Part shown: piece by piece, positions 21,612 to 30,297 of the stretch
How positions within the stretch are numbered: position 1 is the first letter of the stretch
Layout of the letters: each line of letters begins with the position of its first letter
From: Nostocaceae cyanobacterium
GTDB taxonomy: Bacteria > Cyanobacteriota > Cyanobacteriia > Cyanobacteriales > Nostocaceae
Assembly (NCBI GenBank): GCA_030065825.1
Contig: JASJCY010000031.1
Coordinates: 1 to 35,833 of the forward strand
Direction of reading: 5' to 3'
DNA length: 35,833 bases
Position numbers and translations under genes: made by a program
Notes under the pieces: generated by a model
The model's input: the letters and a program-made list of their open reading frames with translations, nothing else
Database searches by the model: none
Told to the model about the DNA's origin: nothing

Positions 21612-22235
21612 AGATTTTTGAGGGGGAATAAGCAACAGGGAATAGGCAACAGGGAATAGGCAACAGTGGAGGGGAAAGCAAGTCTTTAAACTCTCTCTTG
21701 CAGATTCAAATCTCCCCCTTCCCCATTCCCTATTCCCGGTTCCCTAGGGACTTGCAAATAAAAAAATATCCCAAAATTTGGGGATAATTTATTTCTTGGT
21801 ATTCCCCTATTCTCCGTTCCCTATTCCCTATTCCCCGTTTCCCCAGAACCCAGATGTGAAACCTTAATTGAGGGGAAAGCGTCAATAATTTCACATAACA
21901 ATATCAAATCATAATGGTTACCGATGCTTTTAAGGTCGATAATCGGTGTTGTTGTGTAATTATCCAGATAGATTATTGATCTGTCTGCATAAAGTAAGTA
22001 AAAGGGAACTCTTAACGGGGAACTCTTAACGGGGACTGCATTGGTGCTGGGAGCTTTAGACCCACCACCAATGCGTACCACTGATTTATATTGCCATATA
22101 AATTAGTGGGGGACTCAGACCCCCTGATTTTATCTAGAAGGCAATAGGGAGGAACGACCTGTTTCCTGTTGCCCGTTCCCTTCTTGTTGAGATAATTAAA
22201 ATACAAACCTAACTTATAAATCCCCAATTGCAATC
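21612..22235. other. Gene-free stretch with heptamer repeats and small hairpins
   Basis: Short tandem repeats of the GGGAATAGGCAACA type lie at about 21628-21668 and TTCCCTATTCCC types at 21723-21746 and 21802-21841. An AT-flanked hairpin TATCCCAAA-AT-TTTGGGGATA at about 21767 could be a bidirectional terminator. A direct repeat GGGAACTCTTAACGGGGA lies at about 22003-22036. No reading frame has protein character. Confidence 0.5.
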
Positions 22236-22724
22236 ATGCCTTTTTATCAATTGCCCCAATTTCAGATGCGTCGTTGTGTGTCAGCTTTGATACTACCAGC
22301 GGCACTGTTAGGAGCGATCGCGACTCCCAATCAACTGCAAAGTGCCACAGCACAAACATCTGGAGCAAATCGTCCACTGACTATCCGTTCTGATGTTCAG
22401 GAATATAACGCCAAAACTCAAGTGGTGACAGCTCGGGGTAACGTACAACTGTTATATCCTGCTCGCCAAATAAAGGCAACCGCTGCCCAAGCTCAATATT
22501 TCAGTACAGAACGTCGGATTGTCCTCAGCGGTAACGTTTATATTTTGCAAGATGGCAACAATAGTATGCGGGGTGAGAAAGTGACTTATCTGATTGATGA
22601 AGGACGATTTGTAGCGACTCCCAAAGCTAATCAACAGGTAGAGTCTATTTATATTGTGGAGGACACCAACCCTAGTGGTCAAGCTAAGGCTCCCACCCCA
22701 AGGACACCAAATTTGCGACGCTAG
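22236..22724 (+). CDS. lptA: LptA/OstA-like periplasmic lipopolysaccharide-transport protein
   Basis: LptA-like proteins form the beta-jellyroll bridge that carries lipopolysaccharide from the inner-membrane ABC complex to LptD. A signal peptide is visible (CVSALILPAALLGAIATP, then ATAQ), giving export to the periplasm. The OstA domain follows: LTIRSDVQEYNAKTQVVTAR, GNVQLLYPARQIKATAAQAQ, RRIVLSGNVYI and a final MRGEKVTYLIDEGRFVA. Length 162 with a short Pro/Thr-rich tail is normal. It is the first gene of an lptA-lptB-lptF/G set on the same strand, 44 bp before lptB, which makes the assignment firm. Cyanobacterial LptA is diverged, so exact partner geometry cannot be inferred. Confidence 0.88.
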   Translation: MPFYQLPQFQMRRCVSALILPAALLGAIATPNQLQSATAQTSGANRPLTIRSDVQEYNAKTQVVTARGNVQLLYPARQIKATAAQAQYFSTERRIVLSGNVYILQDGNNSMRGEKVTYLIDEGRFVATPKANQQVESIYIVEDTNPSGQAKAPTPRTPNLRR

Positions 22725-22768
22725 AATTAGCTCCTTACCTTAAACCCTTGATTCAAAGGATAGGAATA

Positions 22769-23500
22769 GTGGAAAAAATTGTCTTGGAAAATGTTCACAA
22801 ATCCTATGGTAAACGGCAGATTGTCAATCGTGTCAATCTTTCTGTTACCCAAGGTGAAGTTGTTGGTTTACTAGGTCCTAATGGAGCCGGTAAAACCACA
22901 ACTTTTTACATTGCTACAGGTTTAGAAAAGCCAGATCGGGGTACTGTTTGGCTGGATCATCAAAATATTACCCCACTACCAATGCATAAAAGAGCGCAAC
23001 TGGGTATTGGCTATCTGGCACAGGAACCCAGTGTTTTTCGGCAGCTTTCCGTGCGGGAAAATATTCTCTTGGTGCTAGAACAAACTAATGTGCCACGCTG
23101 GGAATGGTCACGACGACTAAACACTCTACTGCGGGAGTTTCGTTTAGAAAAAGTCGCAGCTTCTCGTGGGATTCAACTTTCTGGGGGAGAACGACGACGG
23201 ACGGAATTAGCTAGGGCTTTAGCAGCAGGTAGGGAAGGTCCGAAATTTTTACTTCTGGATGAACCTTTTGCTGGGGTAGATCCCATTGCTGTTGCCGAAA
23301 TTCAGCACATTGTAGAACAACTGCGCGATCGCGGTATTGGGATTTTGATTACAGATCACAATGTCCGCGAAACTCTTGCGATTACGGATCGCGCTTATAT
23401 TATGCGTGATGGAGAAATTCTTGCTTCTGGTAGTGCGGAAGAACTCTACAATAATCCCCTAGTACGACAATACTACTTGGGTGAAAATTTCCAACTTTAA
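22769..23500 (+). CDS. lptB: LptB, ATPase of the lipopolysaccharide export ABC transporter
   Basis: A 243-residue ABC ATPase that powers LPS extraction by LptF/G at the cytoplasmic face. Walker A is GPNGAGKTT (36-44), the Q-loop lies in YLAQEPSVFR, the signature is LSGGE (137-141), Walker B LLLDEP (161-166) and the H-loop TDHNVRET (His197). The segments FAGVDPIAVAEIQHIV and LITDHNVRETL are diagnostic of LptB within the ABC family. I chose the GTG at 22769 with AAGGA upstream; a TTG at 22748 would add seven residues. It follows lptA and precedes lptF/G by 288 bp, a gap that probably carries an internal promoter. Confidence 0.95.
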   Translation: MEKIVLENVHKSYGKRQIVNRVNLSVTQGEVVGLLGPNGAGKTTTFYIATGLEKPDRGTVWLDHQNITPLPMHKRAQLGIGYLAQEPSVFRQLSVRENILLVLEQTNVPRWEWSRRLNTLLREFRLEKVAASRGIQLSGGERRRTELARALAAGREGPKFLLLDEPFAGVDPIAVAEIQHIVEQLRDRGIGILITDHNVRETLAITDRAYIMRDGEILASGSAEELYNNPLVRQYYLGENFQL

Positions 23501-23788
23501 ATTGCAATTTATCTTTGGGGAATTGATCAGTCAGGATTTATGCCATCTCACTGTTTCATTTTCTAATTCTTTTTTATTTTTCATAAATAATTTATAATTT
23601 TATTAATGTTTGTTATTTGATATTTGTGGCTGTTACTACTATTGGAAAGATAAATGCAACTCAATGTTGTTATTTGAGCAATAGAAAAAGCAAAGCTGAA
23701 AACCCTGATACTTGACAACTGTAAAAGTACATCCATCAGTGAAATTAGACAACCAATCTATGAGATATACTTTGCTATTTAATTGCTT

Positions 23789-24970
23789 ATGAACTCAAAG
23801 AGTTTCAAACCTTTTTATATCCTCAATTCACTGTTATCATTTTCGATCATGGATCGCTACCTTACCAGTGAATTGCTGCCACCTTTTTTATTTGGTGTCG
23901 GAGCTTTTTCATCGATTGGTGTTACCATTGATGCGGTATTTGAACTAGTAAGGAAAATAGTTGAATCTGGGCTACCTATAGGTATAGCATTTCAAGTTTT
24001 TATATTAAAACTACCAAATTTTATTGTTTTAGCCTTTCCCATGTCTACCCTTTTGGCTACTTTGATGACTTACAGTCGTCTTTCTAGCCAAAGTGAATTA
24101 ATTGCCTTGCGCAGCTGTGGGGTAAGTGTTTATCGCATGGTATTCACTGCTGTGGTTTTGAGTTTTATAGTCACAGGAATGACATTTGTATTTAATGAAC
24201 AAATCGCACCTGCGGCAAATTACCAAGCTACTATTACTTTAAAACAAGCACTTAAATCGGAACAGCCAAGTTTTAAACAAGAAAATATTTTTTATCCGGA
24301 ATACCGAAAGATAAAACAACCAGATGGGAGCAAAGAAAAGATTCTATCACGTCTATTTTATGCCGACCAATTTGATGGCAAACGGATGAAAGGACTGACG
24401 GTTATAGATCGCTCTCAAAAAGGTTTAAATCAAATTGTTGTGGCAGAGTCAGGTAAATGGAATGGATCGGATGAGAAGTGGGACTTTTATAATGGTACTA
24501 TATATTTAGTCGCACCTGATCGCTCTTATCGCAATATTGTCCGCTTTGAACACAAACAAATTCAATTACCCCGCACGGCATTAGATTTAGCAAACAAAAG
24601 ACGCGATTATGGCGAAATGAATATTGCTCAAGCGCTAGAACAGCTAGAAGTCGAACGTATGAGTGGTAATGATGCCAAAATTCGCAAACTTCAAGTCAGG
24701 ATTCAACAAAAGTTTGCTTTGCCCTTTGTCTGTGTTGTTTTTGGCTTGGTTGGTGCAGCTATGGGAAGCATCCCGCAGCGTTCTGGAAGTGGAAGGGGTA
24801 TGAGTTTTGGTATTAGTGTAATTGTGATTTTTACTTACTATTTGTTAGGATTTGTTACTGGAGCATTGGGACAAGCGGCTATCATCTCTCCATTTATGGC
24901 AGCTTGGTTACCTAATTTTTTGGGCTTGGGAGTGGGTATATTTTTATTAGTACGTGTTGCTCAAAGGTAA
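23789..24970 (+). CDS. LptF/LptG-family (YjgP/YjgQ) permease
   Basis: The membrane subunit of the LPS export transporter. There are two N-terminal membrane segments and, in the second half, three or four more, separated by a large periplasmic beta-jellyroll region (about 150-290) typical of the family. Recognisable parts are MDRYLTSELLPPFLFGVGAF, PNFIVLAFPMSTLLATLMTY, SRLSSQSELIALRSCGVSVY and FALPFVCVVFGLVGAAMG. Most cyanobacteria encode one such protein, so it may act as a homodimer rather than an LptFG pair. ATG at 23789 chosen; TTG at 23783 and ATG at 23849 (before DRYLT) are alternatives, the latter fitting the family's usual N-terminus. The preceding 288-bp gap is AT-rich and holds nothing else visible. 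Confidence 0.92.
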   Translation: MNSKSFKPFYILNSLLSFSIMDRYLTSELLPPFLFGVGAFSSIGVTIDAVFELVRKIVESGLPIGIAFQVFILKLPNFIVLAFPMSTLLATLMTYSRLSSQSELIALRSCGVSVYRMVFTAVVLSFIVTGMTFVFNEQIAPAANYQATITLKQALKSEQPSFKQENIFYPEYRKIKQPDGSKEKILSRLFYADQFDGKRMKGLTVIDRSQKGLNQIVVAESGKWNGSDEKWDFYNGTIYLVAPDRSYRNIVRFEHKQIQLPRTALDLANKRRDYGEMNIAQALEQLEVERMSGNDAKIRKLQVRIQQKFALPFVCVVFGLVGAAMGSIPQRSGSGRGMSFGISVIVIFTYYLLGFVTGALGQAAIISPFMAAWLPNFLGLGVGIFLLVRVAQR

Positions 24971-25013
24971 AGCAGGTTACTATTTATATTAGCACTGTAG
25001 ATGCCTAGTACCT

Positions 25014-25115
25014 AGTGGTTTGTCCCATTAATTTTGATGGTAAAAATAATAACTTGTGGGTCAGGCAAGGATGCCTGTGCCACAACCCCTAAAAATTAAT
25101 GGGACAAAGCATTAG
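25014..25115. mobile_element. MITE-like element related to that at the window start
   Basis: Left end AGTGGTTTGTCCCATTAATT at 25014 and right end AAAAATTAATGGGACAAAGC ending at about 25115 are inverted repeats. Inner arms TTGTGG/CCACAA and CAGGCA-AGGA-TGCCTG stack inside. The left end matches positions 1-15 of the window base for base (AGTGGTTTGTCCCAT). It sits 43 bases after the lptF/G gene. Confidence 0.55.
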
Positions 25116-25167
25116 TCTATGACAACCCCTTACTGAAGGATGCGATTATAGTGTCATGTAACTTAAG

Positions 25168-25225
25168 GATAACCAGGAGGCAGAGCCTCAACTCTCCTAG
25201 TTACCAGCGTGACGCTGGTAACCAG
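25168..25225 (+). repeat. TTACCAGCG-TGA-CGCTGGTAA element, copy 2
   Basis: Inverted relative to the copy at 19141-19196. It starts GATAACCAGGAGGCAGAGCC, continues TCAACTCTCCTAG and ends with the 9-bp stem hairpin at 25201-25221 followed by CCAG. The complementary changes against copy 1 (AGAGCC for TGAACC, and so on) suggest a dispersed structural repeat. Confidence 0.75.
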
Positions 25226-25331
25226 AAACATAGAGCCTCTGGCTCTTTATCAGATGTAACCTAGTTCCTAGTCTCTAGCCTAGAGACTGGAGAACAAGGG
25301 GTGCAAAAGCTATGTCTTAATGAACATGGGA

Positions 25332-25366
25332 TTTACCCTTTACCATTTACCCTTTACCCTTTACCA
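25332..25366 (+). repeat. Five TTTACCM heptamers forming the leader of the next gene
   Basis: Five perfect seven-base units (TTTACCC, TTTACCA, TTTACCC, TTTACCC, TTTACCA) run to five bases before the ATG at 25372. This is the short tandemly repeated repetitive (STRR) type known from heterocystous cyanobacteria. It replaces any Shine-Dalgarno sequence at this start. Confidence 0.9.
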
Positions 25367-25371
25367 TTAAT

Positions 25372-26604
25372 ATGTCTGGTCGCCATTATCCTCCCGCTTA
25401 CTTACGCTATCTTAAAGCTAGGTTATGGAACTTAGCACGACCTAGTTTTTGGGGAACAGCAATTTTCTTATCTGTCGTTGGCTTAGTAATTAAAGAATAC
25501 TGGACAAATCCGGATTTTTTAACTCAATGGCAAAATGGAAAAGTAACTTCTTCTGAGTCTGGTAATTCGTCCCTTTCTGAAGAAGATAGAGCTATAGCAG
25601 CAGATATTGATAATTTACCAGTTTTATCTTTTGATGCCGAATCAGAAAGTCTTTTATCTAACCCTAGCCAGTTTTCTCGCAAGAGGCAGAAGAAAAGTAA
25701 TATAGATACAACTTTATTAGATGATTTAATTAATGCGCAAAAAAAATCTCCTAATCCAGTTCCATTTAACTCCAGTTTAGAAAAAGTTACTCCCACAGCT
25801 ACACCTAATATCGAAAATCCTTTTTTGTCCTCAGCAAAAATTTTATTGCGGGGTGGTAATTCTCAAAATGGTAGCAATTTGTTTGGGGTTAATAGCTTAA
25901 ATCCTTCAGGTATGAAATCTGTGGAAGATACCTATACTGCTGGGGGAATGGGAATAATTAACCAAGGCAAATTAACTCAAAATCCTGATGTTTTAAACCC
26001 CCTCAAAAAAGCTGTGGAGCAATCAAATCAGGGGAATATACAAAAGTTTAATGGCAGCACCTTAAACCCCACAAATGTTCCCGGAAAAGTTTTAGAAACG
26101 AATAGCTTATTGAATAGTAAACCTGTTTCAGCTAATAATAATATTGCTACATACGGTATTAATGATAGTTCTAATGGTAGTAGTTATAGTCTGCCAAATC
26201 TGCCAAATAAGTTGCAAAATCCCTACAATAACTACCCTGGAACTCAAAGTTTGAGAACAGGGAATATTCAGCCGGTAAATTCCGACAATAACTACTCTGG
26301 AACTCAAAATTTGAGGACAGGAAATATCCAGCCGGGAGCAACAAATCAACTGCAAAATCCCTACAATAATTTTAATAATAGTCAATCATTGTCCACAGTA
26401 AAAACACCAGTAAATGGAGTCTCCTCTAACAGTAACAATTTCCTGCCCAGGAGTAATTCATATTCTGGACAAATTTCCAACCAAAGTGCTGTTACCCCTA
26501 TAAATAGTAATTATGGAAATCAAAATTTACAGCAGTACAATCAATTGCAACAGCCAAATAAGTTGCCAGAAAACTTAACTGATTGGTTGAAAAAAAATGA
26601 TTAA
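25372..26604 (+). CDS. Membrane-anchored Asn/Gln/Ser-rich low-complexity protein
   Basis: A 410-residue protein I cannot assign to a family. A basic N-terminus (RHYPPAYLRYLKARLW) precedes one membrane segment at about 26-42. Residues 55-410 are soluble and increasingly rich in Asn, Ser, Gln and Pro, with imperfect repeats such as LQNPYNN and NLRTGNIQP, so most of the protein is likely disordered. The end is LPENLTDWLKKND. The positive-inside rule puts the tail in the periplasm. Possible roles are an envelope scaffold or a partner of a neighbouring complex, but nothing in the sequence fixes this. The gene starts directly after a heptamer-repeat leader and is convergent with the DUF389 gene 35 bp downstream. 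Confidence 0.65.
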   Translation: MSGRHYPPAYLRYLKARLWNLARPSFWGTAIFLSVVGLVIKEYWTNPDFLTQWQNGKVTSSESGNSSLSEEDRAIAADIDNLPVLSFDAESESLLSNPSQFSRKRQKKSNIDTTLLDDLINAQKKSPNPVPFNSSLEKVTPTATPNIENPFLSSAKILLRGGNSQNGSNLFGVNSLNPSGMKSVEDTYTAGGMGIINQGKLTQNPDVLNPLKKAVEQSNQGNIQKFNGSTLNPTNVPGKVLETNSLLNSKPVSANNNIATYGINDSSNGSSYSLPNLPNKLQNPYNNYPGTQSLRTGNIQPVNSDNNYSGTQNLRTGNIQPGATNQLQNPYNNFNNSQSLSTVKTPVNGVSSNSNNFLPRSNSYSGQISNQSAVTPINSNYGNQNLQQYNQLQQPNKLPENLTDWLKKND

Positions 26605-26639
26605 TCTTATCCTTAGAAACTATGGAAATGGAGAAAAAA

Positions 26640-28463
26640 TCAGGTTACACCAGTGTTAATTTTCATTTTCTTGATTCTGAATGTTACAGTTCGTTTAGCG
26701 GGTACTTTGCCTGATAAGAGAGTAATTTTGTTAGAGGGAATCTGTAACTTAGAAATTAGGTGTTCTTGAATTATTTCAACTCTTTTCTGAGTAAAAGTTT
26801 GGGAAACTTCACCCTCAAAATCAGCAGTTATTTCTAAGGATAAATTGGGCTGCTGTTTGAGTATTTGTGCCACGAAAGTAAGTAACTGGATATTAGCTGG
26901 TTGTAGTTCTGTGCTATCGGGTTCAAAAGTGATTAAACCTGGTGAAACCGGAACTCTTTGGAGTTTTACGTTTGTATTGGGTAACTTGAGTCTGTTTTTG
27001 ATATCAACAATCAGCAAACTTTTGGCATCAGGATCTATCTCCCGTTCACTAAGATAAATAATATTTAAACTGAGGGGTAATTCTGTGCTGCTGACGATTT
27101 CATAGTGAAGCAACTGCGCTGGGGGAGGTAATGTGAGAGTCTCTAGGGCAGATTTAGCAGTTTTTAAGAAGCTAGTATGGGTTTCTTCAAGGGTGGGTGG
27201 TTGCTGGGGAACGGGTTCTTTTTTTTCCAGTAACTCAGTTGCTGTCATGAAATTATTAAAATTAGTGATAATTTCATTGGTAGCTGTGGGAATTTCTACT
27301 AATTGAAACTCTACAGCATCTGGGTTTTTGCCTAAATCTGATGCTACTAATTGTGTATATTGCTTTTTCTCTTCTGGGGAGTACAACCTGTTAGTAAACA
27401 CACTTAATTGAATTACTAATTTACCCTGTTGTTCTATTGCTACAAGTTTACCAATATCAGAACGAGTTTCTCCGTTAGAAAATTTGGCGAAATTCTCTTG
27501 CCATATTTCTTGTCCTATCTGTTCCAACTTGTTATTGCGTTGCTTTTCAGTTATTTCTTTCTGTAGTTGAGTCAAAGATTGACTGAGGGGAAAAAGTAGG
27601 GTTACTACAGGTATTAAAATAACAATAAAGCGACTAGGAAGACTACCAATAATTTCCAAAGGTCTGGAAATGGGAAACTTTTCTAAAAGCTTTTGAATAA
27701 AATGGCTTTCTGGATCTTGGCTATGCCATTCCCTTACCTGTTGACGTACAGATAGAGTATCAATATTTAATGTCAAAAACACCACCATTGCCATCAGGGT
27801 AATTGCCGTTAAATTTGTCAAAAATAGCAAAGCACCCCCACGGGCAATTTCTAAACCATTAGGCAAATTGAGGCTAACTTTGACACCAATACCATAACCT
27901 ACCACACATAAAGGCGGCATCAGTGCAACTGCGATCGCTACACCTGGAATTGAGGTAACTACTCCTTTAGGTTCTTTACAGGTGGCGATTGAACCTAAAG
28001 CACCAGAAAATAAAGCTATGGCTAAATCTAGAACATTGGGTTGTGTTCTAGCTGCAATTTCCGATGTCAGTTCCTTAAAAGGTAGCATTCCTACCAATAA
28101 AAAGGCAAAACCTACCGCCAGCAAACAACTCAAGGTAAGATTAACAATAGCACGTACCGCCAGAATTAAGTCACCCACAGCAAAAGCCAGCCCATTGGCA
28201 AGAATCATCCCCATCAGGGGAGAAATTAGCATTGCCCCAATAATTACTGCTGGACTATTTAATACTAGTCCTAAGGTAGCGATGGCTGCTGAGAATAGTA
28301 CTTGTAACCAATAGCTAATATCCTGTAAGCTTACAGAACGCAGTAAATCGCGATAAATTTCTTCCTTCCGGTTTTGGGTGATGCCCATATTGTTTGCCAA
28401 AAAATTCCGGAAACCCTTTGGCGATAGCTTTTTTGGGTGATTATCTTTTTTGTAATTTGCCAT
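26640..28463 (-). CDS. DUF389 (TIGR00341-type) membrane protein with OmpA-like C-terminus
   Basis: About 607 residues. After a basic cytosolic start (KKDNHPKKLS), the DUF389 membrane region contains SPAVIIGAMLISPLMGMI, GLAFAVGDLILAVRAIVNL and IPGVAIAVALMPPLCVVGYG, which define the family; five or six membrane segments occur before about residue 230, with one more at about 290-310. A long soluble part follows, and the last 105 residues resemble an OmpA-like domain: ITFEPDSTELQPANIQLLTF, then an acidic ITADFEG and TQKRVEIIQEHL. The Asp and Arg used by OmpA domains to bind diaminopimelate are retained, although the usual GHTD is not. The start at 28463 follows GAGG five bases upstream; a longer frame reaches 28553. 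No function is established for DUF389. Confidence 0.85.
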   Translation of the reverse strand: MANYKKDNHPKKLSPKGFRNFLANNMGITQNRKEEIYRDLLRSVSLQDISYWLQVLFSAAIATLGLVLNSPAVIIGAMLISPLMGMILANGLAFAVGDLILAVRAIVNLTLSCLLAVGFAFLLVGMLPFKELTSEIAARTQPNVLDLAIALFSGALGSIATCKEPKGVVTSIPGVAIAVALMPPLCVVGYGIGVKVSLNLPNGLEIARGGALLFLTNLTAITLMAMVVFLTLNIDTLSVRQQVREWHSQDPESHFIQKLLEKFPISRPLEIIGSLPSRFIVILIPVVTLLFPLSQSLTQLQKEITEKQRNNKLEQIGQEIWQENFAKFSNGETRSDIGKLVAIEQQGKLVIQLSVFTNRLYSPEEKKQYTQLVASDLGKNPDAVEFQLVEIPTATNEIITNFNNFMTATELLEKKEPVPQQPPTLEETHTSFLKTAKSALETLTLPPPAQLLHYEIVSSTELPLSLNIIYLSEREIDPDAKSLLIVDIKNRLKLPNTNVKLQRVPVSPGLITFEPDSTELQPANIQLLTFVAQILKQQPNLSLEITADFEGEVSQTFTQKRVEIIQEHLISKLQIPSNKITLLSGKVPAKRTVTFRIKKMKINTGVT

Positions 28464-28575
28464 GAGTTCCTCACGAAAAATTGGCAGTGGGAATTGCAAG
28501 GTTAAGGGGAATTGTCCCGTAAATGACCGAAAATAAGCATGGATATACAGCAATACGGTTCAGTTAAGAAAAATA

Positions 28576-28650
28576 GTAGGTTGGGTGGAACGTAGTGGAA
28601 CCCAACAAAAGCGCTGATAGTGTTGGGTTTCCTTCCTCAACCCAACCTAC
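28576..28650. repeat. GTAGGTTGGG...CCCAACCTAC inverted repeat
   Basis: Outer arms GTAGGTTGGGT and ACCCAACCTAC at 28576 and 28650 with internal GGAACCCAACA / TGTTGGGTTTCC arms. It is the kind of dispersed intergenic element also present at 19093-19135. It lies between the DUF389 and TspO genes (both minus). Confidence 0.65.
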
Positions 28651-28741
28651 GCCTAATTTTCGAGGGTAATCTTGTGGTGCAAGGTGTGAATATACGGGGG
28701 AAACGTACATACTTATTTCATCTTTCCTATTTCTGCCTTCT

Positions 28742-29215
28742 TTAAGCATCTTCAGGATTAAGGGCAATCATTGCCCAAGTGGTGTAAGTACCAATTGGAC
28801 TCCAAAGTAAGTAAGGAAGAAGTAAAAGTGCCGCAGCGCCAGAAATAGGTAATACCACTAGTGTCAATATTACTGCGACAATAAAACCCATAGCACCGAT
28901 AATCGTACCTAGCTTGAGACTGCGAAACTGAAACATTACAGGGGTGTAGGCGATGGTCAAAATTTCTACCAGTAGATATAAACCCATACGCCACCAGGTA
29001 GGGGTGCTTGCTGGATCTTCTTCCCAGATAATATAAGCTGACCAAGCACCGCAAATAAAAATTACAGTCCAAATCAGTGGAATCGCGGATTCAAAGGTTA
29101 GCCAATCAGGTCTGCGCAAATGCCGAAACCATCTCCGGTCATCAGGGGTAGTAAAATTGCTTGCAAAAGCTATCAGTAAAGTCACAACCCCAATTACCAT
29201 CCAAGATTTAATCAT
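28742..29215 (-). CDS. TspO/MBR-family membrane protein
   Basis: A 157-residue five-segment membrane protein of the TspO/mitochondrial benzodiazepine receptor family, which binds porphyrins and related tetrapyrroles. The signature is RRPDWLTFESAIPLIWTVIF near the first loop, WEEDPA-type acidic loop, and the end LLPYLLWSPIGTYTTWAMIA then LNPEDA. The family binds or degrades tetrapyrroles and influences stress responses in photosynthetic bacteria. It is a diverged branch: the usual WxPxxxxF start is FRHLRRPDWL. The gene is followed by the DUF389 gene on the same strand and preceded by a repeat array. A pheophorbide-oxygenase-like gene, also tetrapyrrole-related, lies 1.3 kb upstream on the other strand. 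Confidence 0.8.
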   Translation of the reverse strand: MIKSWMVIGVVTLLIAFASNFTTPDDRRWFRHLRRPDWLTFESAIPLIWTVIFICGAWSAYIIWEEDPASTPTWWRMGLYLLVEILTIAYTPVMFQFRSLKLGTIIGAMGFIVAVILTLVVLPISGAAALLLLPYLLWSPIGTYTTWAMIALNPEDA

Positions 29216-29226
29216 ATCCTCACCTC

Positions 29227-29389
29227 CTGGGCGTAAGGTTTGCGCCCCTACAAACTGTGTGCCTCCTCAATTCTGGGCGTAAGCATTGCGCCCCTACAAA
29301 CTGTGTGCCTGCTCAATTCTGGGCGCAAGCATTGCGCCCCTACAAACTGTGTGCCTGCTCAATTCTGGGCGCAAGCATTGCGCCCCTAC
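29227..29389 (-). repeat. Four tandem GTAGGGGCGCAA hairpin repeats after era
   Basis: Four units with a period of 46 bases begin at 29227, 29273, 29319 and 29365. On the minus strand each reads GTAGGGGCGCAA-loop-TTGCGCCCAG or TTACGCCCAG, followed by a constant AATTGAG...GCACACAGTTT spacer. Two units have perfect stems and two have a C-A mismatch. The TAG of the unit nearest the gene is the stop codon of era (29386-29388). Confidence 0.92.
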
Positions 29390-30297
29390 TCCTCCACCCG
29401 ATATCCCAACTGTGCTAAACGGATGCGGGAATGACGCCATTTTGGTTGTACTTTCACAAAAAGTTCTAAATAGACCTTGCCTGCAATTAACTTCTGAATT
29501 TGCTGTCTGGCTGCACTCCCAATGGCTTTAAGCATGGTTCCGCCTTTGCCAATGATAATTCCTTTTTGGGAGTCCCTCTCGACGTTTATAGTGGCGATGA
29601 CGCGGGTAATAGTTGGTGTTTCTTCCACTAAATCGATAGCGATCGCTACTGAATGGGGTACTTCCTCCCGTGTCAACAATAAAATCTGTTCTCGAATCAA
29701 TTCGCCCATAATAAAGCGTTCTGGTTGATCTGTCACCAAATCGGGAGGATAATAGTATGGTCCGCCTTCTAAGTGTTGAATTAATAATTGTTGCAGCTCT
29801 GGTAAACCTGCTGTGGTTTTGGCAGAAAATTTTACCATGTGCCATTGTTGGGGTGTGGCTAACTCGGTGTAACTACGGTCGATTTCTGGGGAATTTGGTG
29901 GTTGCTGGTCGATTTTGTTCACACCCAGAATCACTGGTGTTTGACTGCGACTGAGTAAATCAGCAATGTAGCGATCGCCTACACCACTGTGAGTTGTAGC
30001 ATCTACCACAAATAATACTACATCCACCGATTCAATGGCAATTTTGGCATTCTCCACCAACACTTTTCCCAATTGATGGTGGGGTTTATGAATTCCCGGA
30101 GTGTCTACAAAAATTAACTGTGCTTCGGGTGTGGTTAAAATGCCGCGCAAGCGATTGCGTGTAGTTTGAGCTACTGGGGAAGTAATGGCAATTTTTTGAC
30201 CTACTAATTTATTCATTAGGGTAGATTTACCGACATTGGGACGACCGATAATGCCGATAAAGCCTGATTTAAATTCAGGAGGAGCCTGGGGAATCAT
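29386..30297 (-). CDS. era: GTPase Era
   Basis: Era is an essential GTPase that binds the 3' end of 16S rRNA and assists 30S ribosome assembly. With the start used here (303 residues), G1 is GRPNVGKS (18-25), G2 lies in TTRNRLRG, G3 is DTPGIH (65-70) and G4 NKID (127-130). The C-terminal KH domain has IIIGKGGTMLKAIGSAARQQ. I chose the ATG at 30297 because AGGAG stands five bases upstream; frames from 30342 or 30333 would add 12-15 residues not typical of Era. The stop TAG is supplied by a hairpin repeat unit. The next gene downstream on this strand is tspO, 170 bp away. The 225-bp upstream gap separates it from a divergent Rieske gene. Confidence 0.97.
   Translation of the reverse strand: MIPQAPPEFKSGFIGIIGRPNVGKSTLMNKLVGQKIAITSPVAQTTRNRLRGILTTPEAQLIFVDTPGIHKPHHQLGKVLVENAKIAIESVDVVLFVVDATTHSGVGDRYIADLLSRSQTPVILGVNKIDQQPPNSPEIDRSYTELATPQQWHMVKFSAKTTAGLPELQQLLIQHLEGGPYYYPPDLVTDQPERFIMGELIREQILLLTREEVPHSVAIAIDLVEETPTITRVIATINVERDSQKGIIIGKGGTMLKAIGSAARQQIQKLIAGKVYLELFVKVQPKWRHSRIRLAQLGYRVEE

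Noticed and set aside
29227-29389. CRISPR-like array with 46-bp period
   Set aside because: The intervals between hairpins are nearly identical rather than unique, and only four units exist.
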